Below are positions 1 through 5,170 of a stretch of 5,271 nt of DNA, piece by piece. A program made the position numbers and the translations under genes. Location of the stretch: the NCBI GenBank assembly GCA_028822885.1, contig JAPKCP010000230.1, positions 1 through 5,271 on the forward strand. Direction: 5' to 3'. The DNA is from Yoonia sp. (GTDB lineage: Bacteria; Pseudomonadota; Alphaproteobacteria; Rhodobacterales; Rhodobacteraceae). How positions within the stretch are numbered: the first letter of the stretch is position 1; the number at the start of each line of letters is the position of its first letter. The notes beneath the pieces are model-generated. The model saw nothing but the letters and a program-made list of their open reading frames with translations, had not been told where the DNA came from and made no database searches.

Positions 1-495
1 CAAACAAACCTCGGCATCTCGCCAATGGACGATCCGTTCATTCCCGAAATGTCGCGCCTCATTGACCCGCAAGCGGCTGAGGCAATCTTGCGCCACGACC
101 TTCCCCCATCGCAAACCAATTCAACATCAGACGATTATACTGACATGACTTGGCACGCCCCGACTGCGCGATTTTATGTGGCGCGGCCGGCGTTGCAGGC
201 CCCAAAAGGCGTCACATACCCGTCATGGGTCATGAACGCGCTGGGCGGCATCCCAGCAACCATCGACCCAATGGTGCAGACTGCCGCAAAGATTTTGGCC
301 ATGTCAGCACTGCGCATTCTCGAAGATAAAATAGCCCGCGACGCTGCCATGTCAGAATTTCAGCAACGCACGGCAGACAATCCAATCCCGCCACTTTGCG
401 ATTACGACCCGCCTATCCACTTTCGCTGGCCCGAATACGTGACCACTGCGCGCGGCCGCGACTGGTGGATTCCCGCTGGAATGCCGGATGCTTGA
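1..495 (+). CDS. AbgB-like M20 family amidohydrolase, C-terminal part (5' end outside window)
   Basis: The reading frame is open from base 1 and ends at TGA 493-495, so this is the last 164 residues of a longer protein; the ATG at 25 is internal and not a real start. The sequence matches the C-terminal region of proteins annotated as aminobenzoyl-glutamate utilization protein B: a SDDYTDMTWHAPTARFY block at about 130-173, then YPSWVMNALGG, IDPMV and the closing FRWPEYVTTARGRDWWIP segment. E. coli AbgB, part of a p-aminobenzoyl-glutamate hydrolase, is roughly 480 residues, so about two thirds of the protein lies upstream. Family members cleave amide bonds of N-acylated amino acids with a two-metal centre. 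The metal-binding N-terminal motifs are not visible here. The first gene of the cluster in view, it is followed after 96 bp by a guanidino-modifying enzyme. The true substrate is unknown; p-aminobenzoyl-glutamate is only the name-giving example. Confidence 0.85.
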   Translation, partial: QTNLGISPMDDPFIPEMSRLIDPQAAEAILRHDLPPSQTNSTSDDYTDMTWHAPTARFYVARPALQAPKGVTYPSWVMNALGGIPATIDPMVQTAAKILAMSALRILEDKIARDAAMSEFQQRTADNPIPPLCDYDPPIHFRWPEYVTTARGRDWWIPAGMPDA

Positions 496-531
496 TATGA
501 TGTTTTGCGCCGCACAATGTGCGACGCCTCG

Positions 532-558
532 TCGGGGGTTTCACCCCCGAACCCCCGA
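532..558 (+). repeat. GC-rich hairpin with a duplicated 3' arm, intergenic
   Basis: TCGGGGGT (532-539) pairs perfectly with ACCCCCGA (543-550) over a 3-nt TTC loop. The same ACCCCCGA is repeated immediately after it (551-558), so the left arm has two possible partners. No T-run follows, so it is not a convincing intrinsic terminator. The downstream tail (TGGCCAAATGAAGG, 569-581) runs into the ribosome binding site of the next gene. From memory, this hairpin plus a GGCCAnAnGAAG tail resembles a dispersed intergenic element common in Rhodobacteraceae genomes; that link is unverified. It may stabilise mRNA ends or process the transcript between the two genes. Confidence 0.6.
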
Positions 559-577
559 GAGTTGTTCTGGCCAAATG

Positions 578-585
578 AAGGAGAG
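578..585 (+). promoter_or_regulatory. Ribosome binding site deciding the start of the DDAH-like gene
   Basis: AAGGAGAG ends 6 nt before the ATG at 592. This strong Shine-Dalgarno match selects 592 over the in-frame TTG at 505, which would run through the 532-558 hairpin, and over the in-frame ATG at 646, whose nearest purine run (AAAAGG, 627-632) is 13 nt away. Confidence 0.8.
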
Positions 586-591
586 ACTCAA

Positions 592-1500
592 ATGAACGAC
601 GGATTTTCATTGCAACGGCGCAAGCAAAAAGGCGGAACGCCCCTGATGGATAAGTGGGGTTTCGCCAATGAAACTGATCGCTTGACCGAGGTTCTGCTCG
701 GGTCTCCCGCACACCTCAAACATCTTTCAACCAGTTCGCTGTCGCGCCATCACCTGCGCGCCAACCCTTGCAATGTGCAAGTGGCACAGGCCCAACACGC
801 TGAACTTGTCAGTGCTTACGAGCATTTCAACGTCAAGATCCACATGCACGACGCGCAACCCGAACTCCCTATGCAGGTCTACGCGCGGGATAGTTCTGTC
901 ATGACGCCCTATGGTGCGATCATCACCGCGATGTCGCAATGGTGGCGGCGCGGCGAAAACTACGCAGCGATCCGCACCTACGAACAGCTGGGTATCCCAA
1001 TTTACGACATGGTTACTGCGGGGACATTTGAAGGCGGTGATTTCAACGTGATTGAAGAAGGTTGTGTGCTGATTGGCTGTGGTGGTGCACGCACCCAAGA
1101 AGAAGGTGCACAACAGGTTAAAGCTTGGTTCGATGCTGAGGGCTGGGAAACGCGCCTCGCCTTCATCGACGAATATTACGTGCATATCGACCTGATGGTG
1201 GTGCCGATTGCCGAAAAACTGACGGCTGTCTGCCTTGACTGTACCGAACCTGCCATCGTCGATTGGCTTAAGGCGAAGGGTCATGAAATCATCGACGTCC
1301 CCTTCCGCGATACCATGGCGCTGGGCTGCAATTTCATGTCGCTTGGCGGGGATCGTGTGATTGCGCCAACGTCATCGCAATCTCTCATCGATCAGCTTCG
1401 GGCGCGCGGGTTTGAGGTTGCGGCGGTTGATATGTCTGAGATCAGCAAGACCGGTGGCGGCATCCATTGCATGGCCCAAGCACTGAAACGCGAGGGCTGA
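592..1500 (+). CDS. Dimethylarginine dimethylaminohydrolase / arginine deiminase-like guanidino-modifying enzyme
   Basis: A 302-residue protein of the amidinotransferase/DDAH/ADI superfamily. These enzymes attack a guanidinium carbon with a cysteine, for example converting dimethylarginine to citrulline plus dimethylamine. The full catalytic set is visible: Asp100 in ARDSSVM, Glu147 in FEGGDF, His198 and Asp200 in YVHID, and nucleophile Cys293 in GGGIHCMAQ near the C-terminus. The length suits a single pentein domain with no ADI-type helical insert. No signal peptide is seen, so it is cytoplasmic. The start at ATG 592 is chosen for its strong ribosome binding site; residues 1-18 then precede the conserved MDKWGFANETDRL segment, and translation from ATG 646 (Met19) is a weaker alternative. 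It lies between two M20 amidohydrolases, upstream of a peptide-type transporter gene, which suggests catabolism rather than regulation. Whether the substrate is methylated arginine, another guanidino compound or an N-acyl derivative cannot be decided from sequence. The enzyme family is confident; the exact reaction is not. Confidence 0.9.
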   Translation: MNDGFSLQRRKQKGGTPLMDKWGFANETDRLTEVLLGSPAHLKHLSTSSLSRHHLRANPCNVQVAQAQHAELVSAYEHFNVKIHMHDAQPELPMQVYARDSSVMTPYGAIITAMSQWWRRGENYAAIRTYEQLGIPIYDMVTAGTFEGGDFNVIEEGCVLIGCGGARTQEEGAQQVKAWFDAEGWETRLAFIDEYYVHIDLMVVPIAEKLTAVCLDCTEPAIVDWLKAKGHEIIDVPFRDTMALGCNFMSLGGDRVIAPTSSQSLIDQLRARGFEVAAVDMSEISKTGGGIHCMAQALKREG

Positions 1501-1504
1501 TTTT

Positions 1505-1542
1505 GGGAGGAACACAATCTGTCGCGCCTTAACGATCGGTAA
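1505..1542 (+). other. Orphan ribosome binding site and near-palindrome in the intergenic gap
   Basis: GGGAGG (1505-1510) is a good Shine-Dalgarno sequence, but no ATG, GTG or TTG follows at a usable distance. The only candidate is CTG at 1519, which would encode seven residues (LSRLNDR) before TAA at 1540-1542. The end of that stretch, TTAACGATCGGTAA (1529-1542), is a palindrome except for one mismatched pair (12 of 14 bases). It could be a degraded gene start, a small leader, or a protein-binding site; none of these is proven. Confidence 0.3.
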
Positions 1543-1553
1543 CCGCAAGGCAC

Positions 1554-1573
1554 GTCTTCCCCGCGGGGAAGGT
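1554..1573 (+). terminator. Palindromic hairpin, possible weak terminator or attenuator
   Basis: CTTCCCCGCGGGGAAG (1556-1571) is a perfect 16-bp palindrome. As RNA it folds as six pairs around CGCG, extendable by two G-U pairs to 1554-1573. It is followed by TTCAGTTT rather than a clean T-run, so termination would be weak. It stands between the DDAH-like gene and the M20 gene and could lower downstream expression, mark an mRNA end, or bind a protein as DNA. Confidence 0.35.
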
Positions 1574-1619
1574 TTCAGTTTGGCTTGCTCCTCCATATCG
1601 TTTCCGCAATGGTACTCAT

Positions 1620-2921
1620 ATGAATGACACTGACCCACGCATCACGGCCCTTATGGACGCAATCGCTGACAGGCGGGACGATCTGATCCAGTTGACGGGC
1701 GATCTGATCCGCATCCCAACGCTGAACCCGCCGGGGGAAAACTATGCAGCGATTTGTGATTTTCTGGCAAAGCGGCTTGAGGCTTCTGGTTTCCAGATTG
1801 AACTCATCCGCGCCCATGGCACGCCCGGCGACAGCGAACGCTACCCGCGCTGGAACGTGATCGCGCGGCGTGATGGTAAGTTTCCGGGCGATTGCGTGCA
1901 TTTCAATTCTCACACCGATGTTGTGGAAGTTGGTAAAGGATGGACGACTGACCCGTTCGGCGGGGAACTGATCGACGGGAAAATCTACGGGCGCGGCGCG
2001 TGTGATATGAAGGGGGGCCTCGCGGCCTCTATCATCGCGGCTGAGGCGTTCATCGCGACCTACCCTGATTTCCACGGCGCAATTGAGATTTCAGGCACGG
2101 CTGACGAGGAATCCGGTGGGTACGGTGGGGTCGCTTATCTGGCTGAAAGAGGCTTCTTTTCGCCCGAGCGCGTGCAGCATGTCATCATCCCTGAACCGCT
2201 GAATAAAGACCGTGTTTGCCTTGGTCATCGCGGCGGTTGGTGGGCCGAAATTGAAACGTTTGGTGAAATCGCTCATGGTTCTATGCCGTTCCTTGGCGAT
2301 TGTGCCGTGCGGCACATGGGAGCGGTCCTTGATAAATTTGAGACTGACCTGTTCCCTGTGATGGCTGCCCGGCGCACTGATATGCCTGTGGTTCCCGAAG
2401 GGGCAAAGTCGTCGACGATGAATATCAACTCGATCCATGGGGGCATGGCGGAACAGGCTGACGACTTTACAGGTTTACCCGCCCATTGCGTGCCAGATTC
2501 TTGCCGGGTCGTGATTGACCGGCGTTTCTTAGTCGAAGAGCCGCTGGATCAAGTGCGTGGTGAAGTCGAGGCACTGCTTGAAGGTCTCAAAGTGGACCGT
2601 CCCAAGTTCGATTATCAGATGACCGAACTGAACCATGTGTTACCGTCAATGACCGATCGTAATTCACCGATTGCCACGACCATTGCGCGTGAAATCTCAA
2701 ACGTGTTGGGTAAGGAGGCTGAATTTGTCGCTTCGCCCGGCACATACGATCAAAAGCACATTGACCGGATCGGGAAGCTAAAGAACTGCGTCGCCTACGG
2801 GCCGGGTATTTTAGAGCTGGCACATAAGCCGGATGAATATGTTGGCGTTGATGATATGATGGATAGTATCAAAGTCATGGCGCGTAGCCTCATGGTGCTG
2901 CTTTTGCCGCCTGCTACATAA
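1620..2921 (+). CDS. M20 family metallohydrolase (ArgE/DapE-type deacylase)
   Basis: A 433-residue protein of the acetylornithine deacetylase / succinyl-diaminopimelate desuccinylase family, which removes acyl groups from amino nitrogen using two zinc or similar metal ions. All expected residues are present: His98 and Asp100 in SHTDVV, bridging Asp129 in GRGACDMKGG, catalytic Glu163 and metal ligand Glu164 in ADEESGG, Glu192 in PEP, and the C-terminal ligand His402 in LAHKPDEY. His219 in GEIAHGSMP marks the lid/dimerisation domain (about 205-330). No signal peptide, so cytoplasmic. The start at ATG 1620 is the only start codon after the in-frame stop at 1530-1532 that keeps the full N-terminus, but it lacks a recognisable ribosome binding site. 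An internal ATG at 1653 (Met12) has none either. It precedes the solute-binding protein gene by 27 bp, almost certainly co-transcribed. General amino acid biosynthesis is unlikely given the transporter and guanidino-enzyme context; deacylation of an imported compound fits better, as inference. Confidence 0.9.
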   Translation: MNDTDPRITALMDAIADRRDDLIQLTGDLIRIPTLNPPGENYAAICDFLAKRLEASGFQIELIRAHGTPGDSERYPRWNVIARRDGKFPGDCVHFNSHTDVVEVGKGWTTDPFGGELIDGKIYGRGACDMKGGLAASIIAAEAFIATYPDFHGAIEISGTADEESGGYGGVAYLAERGFFSPERVQHVIIPEPLNKDRVCLGHRGGWWAEIETFGEIAHGSMPFLGDCAVRHMGAVLDKFETDLFPVMAARRTDMPVVPEGAKSSTMNINSIHGGMAEQADDFTGLPAHCVPDSCRVVIDRRFLVEEPLDQVRGEVEALLEGLKVDRPKFDYQMTELNHVLPSMTDRNSPIATTIAREISNVLGKEAEFVASPGTYDQKHIDRIGKLKNCVAYGPGILELAHKPDEYVGVDDMMDSIKVMARSLMVLLLPPAT

Positions 2922-2948
2922 GACCAACGAAATAATGGGGAGAAGAAC

Positions 2949-4430
2949 ATGAACACATTCACCACACGGCTTATCGCGACAAGTGCGCTTGCGCTTTTTG
3001 CGGGCATGGCCGCTGCACAAAACACATCCGTCACGATTGGCGTTCAGTTGGAGCCGCCTAATCTTGATCCGACTGGCGGCGCTGCACAGGCGATTGATAC
3101 AGTTCTGTATCACAACGTCTTTGAAGGCCTGACTCGGTTTGAGGCTGACGGTTCGATCGTACCTAGTCTTGCGCAAAGCTGGGACATTTCTGACGACGGA
3201 TTGACCTACACGTTCAACCTTGTCCCCGGCGTGACGTTCCACGACGGCACTGAAATGACTGCAGACGACGTAAGATTCAGCCTTGATCGCGCGCGTGCAG
3301 AGGATAGCATTAACGCCCAAAAAACGCTGTTCGCTGACATCGCATCGGTTGAAGTCATTGACCCACTGACCGTCAAAATCACGCTGTCCCAGCCGAACGG
3401 ATCGTTCTTGTTCAACATGGCGTGGGGTGACGCGGTTATCGTTGCCGAAGAAAGCATCGCAGACATCGCGACAAATCCAATCGGAACTGGCGCTTACAAG
3501 TTCAGTGATTGGGCGCAGGGCGACCGGATCGATCTTGTCCGCAACGATGATTACTGGGGCATGGCCCCAGCGATTGAGACTGCGACATTCCGATTTATCA
3601 GCGACCCAACTGCCGCCTTCGCAGCAGTGATGGCCGAAGACGTTGATGCCTTTGCAGGCTTCCCTGCGCCTGAAAATCTGCCGCAATTCGACGCTGATCC
3701 ACGCTTCACGGTACTGCGTGGGAACACTGAGGGTGAGACGATCTTGTCCATCAACAACAAGATGCCACCATTTGATAACATACTGGTCCGGCAGGCTGTT
3801 GCGCACGCGATCGACCGTCAGGCTATCATTGATGGGGCGATGTTTGGGGTTGGGACGCCAATCGGTACGCACTTTGCGCCGCATAACCCAGATTACGTCG
3901 ATCTGACTGCGAACTCGAACCACGATCCTGAAAAGGCGAAGGCGCTTTTGGCTGAGGCTGGTTTCCCAGACGGCTTTACGACGACGCTGAAATTGCCACC
4001 GCCATCCTATGCGCGTCGTGGTGGTGAGATTATCGCGGCACAGCTGCGCGAAGTCGGGATTGAGACTGAGATCAGCAATTTGGAATGGGCGCAGTGGTTG
4101 GAAGAGGTGTTCAAGGGCAAAGACTTTGGCCTGTCCATCGTCAGCCACACGGAGCCGATGGATATCGGAATTTACGCGAATCCGGATTACTACTTCCAAT
4201 ACGATAACCCTGAATTTCAGGCTTTGATGGAAGAGCTGACAGCAACGGCTGATCCGGCTGGTCGGTCCGCACTCCTTGCCAAAGCGCAGACGATCATCTC
4301 AGAAGACTACGTGAATGGCTACTTGTTTGAGCTGGCATATACGTCTGTTGTGAAGGCTGATCTGCAAGGCATGTGGGAAAACCAGCCGACAGCATCTGTA
4401 GATGTCACAGCGCTAAGCTGGGCTGAATAA
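2949..4430 (+). CDS. ABC transporter periplasmic solute-binding protein, family 5 (peptide/opine type)
   Basis: A 493-residue secreted binding protein of the SBP_bac_5 (DppA/OppA) family, which captures its ligand in the periplasm and delivers it to a DppBC-type permease. The N-terminus is a Sec signal peptide: Arg7, hydrophobic stretch 8-20, and a likely cut after Ala23 in MAAA|QNTS. Family hallmarks follow: QLEPPNLDP at 33-41, SLAQSWDISDDGLTYTF at 73-89, and the signature GVTFHDGTEMTADDV at 94-108. A conserved-looking NPDYYFQYDNPEF segment lies near the C-terminus. The length is normal and the frame intact. GGGGAG (2937-2942) lies 6 nt before ATG 2949, a good ribosome binding site. It follows the M20 gene by 27 bp. 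Unusually, the permease gene does not follow directly: a terminator and an antisense ribH with its FMN riboswitch (4439-5120) come between. Ligands of this family include peptides, opines, nickel complexes and sugars; here an acylated or guanidino-containing amino acid derivative is inferred from the neighbours only. Confidence 0.93.
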   Translation: MNTFTTRLIATSALALFAGMAAAQNTSVTIGVQLEPPNLDPTGGAAQAIDTVLYHNVFEGLTRFEADGSIVPSLAQSWDISDDGLTYTFNLVPGVTFHDGTEMTADDVRFSLDRARAEDSINAQKTLFADIASVEVIDPLTVKITLSQPNGSFLFNMAWGDAVIVAEESIADIATNPIGTGAYKFSDWAQGDRIDLVRNDDYWGMAPAIETATFRFISDPTAAFAAVMAEDVDAFAGFPAPENLPQFDADPRFTVLRGNTEGETILSINNKMPPFDNILVRQAVAHAIDRQAIIDGAMFGVGTPIGTHFAPHNPDYVDLTANSNHDPEKAKALLAEAGFPDGFTTTLKLPPPSYARRGGEIIAAQLREVGIETEISNLEWAQWLEEVFKGKDFGLSIVSHTEPMDIGIYANPDYYFQYDNPEFQALMEELTATADPAGRSALLAKAQTIISEDYVNGYLFELAYTSVVKADLQGMWENQPTASVDVTALSWAE

Positions 4431-4438
4431 ATCAAATT

Positions 4439-4465
4439 GCCCCCGACGTTTAACGTGTCGGGGGC
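4439..4465. terminator. Bidirectional intrinsic terminator between convergent genes
   Basis: GCCCCCGAC (4439-4447) pairs perfectly with GTCGGGGGC (4457-4465) around a 9-nt loop. On the plus strand it is followed by ATCTT, a short T-rich end; on the minus strand by AATTTGATTTATT, a better U-rich tail. It fills the 43-bp gap between the stop of the solute-binding protein gene and the stop of the oppositely oriented ribH, so it can end both transcripts and prevent antisense read-through into either gene. Confidence 0.85.
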
Positions 4466-4473
4466 ATCTTAAG

Positions 4474-4902
4474 TCAGGCGGCTGCATGCAAACTTTGATA
4501 CACGCCCGTGATCGCCAAGGCGGCATCTGCTGCTTCGCGGCCTTTGATCTGAAAGTGATCGCTGTAGATGGCGGTATGGTGCGCTGTTTCCTGAAAATGA
4601 TGCGGCGTCAGGCAAATCGACAGGATCGGCGTGTCTGTTTGCAGGCCCACATCCAGCAGGCCCTTGACCACTGCATCGGCGACAAATTCGTGTCTGTATA
4701 TGCCACCATCGACCACCAAAGCCGCGCAGGCGATTGCGTCGTAGTGGGGTGCCAAACGTTTCGCGAGCAGGGGCATTTCAAACGCCCCCGGCACATCGAA
4801 GACGTCAACATTTGGAATAAATTCTTGAAAGCCATGCAACGCCTCATCGACAATGTCGGCGTGCCATTTGGCTTTGATGAATGCAAAACGGGGTGGTGTC
4901 AT
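4474..4902 (-). CDS. ribH: 6,7-dimethyl-8-ribityllumazine synthase, RibH2 type
   Basis: A 142-residue lumazine synthase, which condenses 5-amino-6-ribitylaminouracil with 3,4-dihydroxy-2-butanone 4-phosphate in the second-last step of riboflavin synthesis, in the cytoplasm. Visible hallmarks are the N-terminal FAFIKAKWHADIV (6-18), VFDVPGAFEMP (34-44), VVDGGIYRHEFVADAV (63-78) with the Arg70-His71 pair, LTPHHF (98-103), and IKGREAADAAL (119-129). The GGIYRHEF form and the Trp13 in the substrate-site segment match the second lumazine synthase (RibH2) known from Brucella and Mesorhizobium rather than the usual GATPHFDYV type. RibH2 proteins of that group form decamers. The ATG at 4902 is supported by AGGAG (4914-4910), 7 nt upstream. 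Expression is controlled by the FMN riboswitch in its leader. The gene stands alone, antisense to the flanking transporter genes, so it is a separate transcription unit. A second RibH gene elsewhere in the genome is likely but not visible here. Confidence 0.95.
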   Translation of the reverse strand: MTPPRFAFIKAKWHADIVDEALHGFQEFIPNVDVFDVPGAFEMPLLAKRLAPHYDAIACAALVVDGGIYRHEFVADAVVKGLLDVGLQTDTPILSICLTPHHFQETAHHTAIYSDHFQIKGREAADAALAITGVYQSLHAAA

Positions 4903-4903
4903 T

Positions 4904-4949
4904 TGTGATCTCCTTTTGTAACAATCGACACGTCACCCAAGGCATCACA
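4904..4949 (-). promoter_or_regulatory. Possible ribosome-site sequestering pairing in the ribH leader
   Basis: Between the riboswitch aptamer and ribH, minus-strand TGTGAT (4949-4944) is complementary to ATCACA (4909-4904), the six bases directly after the AGGAG ribosome binding site and one base before the ATG. No terminator-like hairpin with a U-run is visible after the aptamer, so control at translation start is more likely than attenuation. This pairing is a candidate off-state helix, but it is only 6 bp and was found by eye. Confidence 0.3.
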
Positions 4950-4984
4950 CGTATCACGGCACCCCAAAGGGCGTTGCGATTCGC

Positions 4985-5120
4985 GTTCTCTTTCATCCAG
5001 ACTTTCACTGTCGGCTCAGGTTTCGCACCTGATCTGCTTGACCCCTTCAAAACTGAAGGGCGCTCGCGGGCTCGTGTTGCCACATACCGCCGGTGGGGAA
5101 TTACGCCCCGCCCTGAGAAC
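4985..5120 (-). promoter_or_regulatory. FMN riboswitch (RFN element) controlling ribH
   Basis: Read on the minus strand, the 136 nt from 5120 to 4985 contain the conserved RFN core in order. The 5' P1 arm GTTCTC (5120-5115) runs into AGGGCGGGG, then TTCCCCACCGGCGGTA, GAGCCCGCGAGCG, a variable stem CCCTTCA/TGAAGGG, GGTCAAGCAGATCAGGTGCG, ACCTGAGCCGACAGT, AAGTCTGGATGAAAGA and the closing P1 arm GAGAAC (4990-4985). The element binds flavin mononucleotide and turns down riboflavin genes when FMN is plentiful. The next gene on this strand is ribH, 82 nt downstream, which fits exactly. The recognition rests on sequence; a covariance-model search would confirm it. Confidence 0.97.
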
Positions 5121-5127
5121 AGGTTGA

Positions 5128-5155
5128 TTGATACACGATTGATGTATGCTGGCAA
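5128..5155 (-). promoter_or_regulatory. Candidate promoter for the ribH leader transcript
   Basis: On the minus strand TTGCCA (5155-5150, five of six matches to the -35 consensus) and TATCAA (5133-5128, four of six to the -10) are 16 bp apart. Transcription would begin near 5120-5122, right at the first base pair of the riboswitch P1 stem, which is the expected place for a minimal riboswitch leader. Found by eye; the -10 is imperfect. Confidence 0.45.
5131..5147. promoter_or_regulatory. Inverted repeat, possible operator between ribH leader and permease gene
   Basis: ATACA (5131-5135) and TGTAT (5143-5147) form an inverted repeat with a 7-bp spacer in the roughly 50 bp separating the divergent units. 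GATTGAT also occurs twice (5126-5132 and 5137-5143). The repeat overlaps the candidate ribH -10 and lies where a permease promoter must be (TTGATT 5124-5129 with TATGCT 5145-5150 is one weak option, 15-bp spacer). A regulator bound here could affect both directions. The short AT-rich arms could also be chance. Confidence 0.25.
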
Positions 5156-5170
5156 GTGGAGGTTAGTCGC

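Noticed and set aside
532..550. Hairpin as rho-independent terminator of the AbgB-like gene
   Set aside because: The stem is strong, but it is followed by C-rich sequence and no T-run.
505..591. N-terminal extension of the DDAH-like protein from TTG 505
   Set aside because: It would translate through the GC-rich hairpin, has no ribosome site, and a strong one stands before ATG 592.
727..1284. Minus-strand frame opposite the DDAH-like gene
   Set aside because: Shadow of a gene with an intact catalytic set; no ribosome site or family resemblance.
1529..1542. CtrA-like site (TTAA-N7-TTAA)
   Set aside because: Only the left half matches; the right half reads TAAC at the required spacing.
2811..4199. 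Long minus-strand open frame (462 codons) opposite the solute-binding protein gene
   Set aside because: It mirrors the codons of a well-supported gene on the plus strand, its translation is rich in Arg, His, Cys and Trp without any domain, and it has no start signals.
4486..4908. Plus-strand open frame across ribH
   Set aside because: Exact antisense shadow of a clear lumazine synthase; no recognisable protein features.
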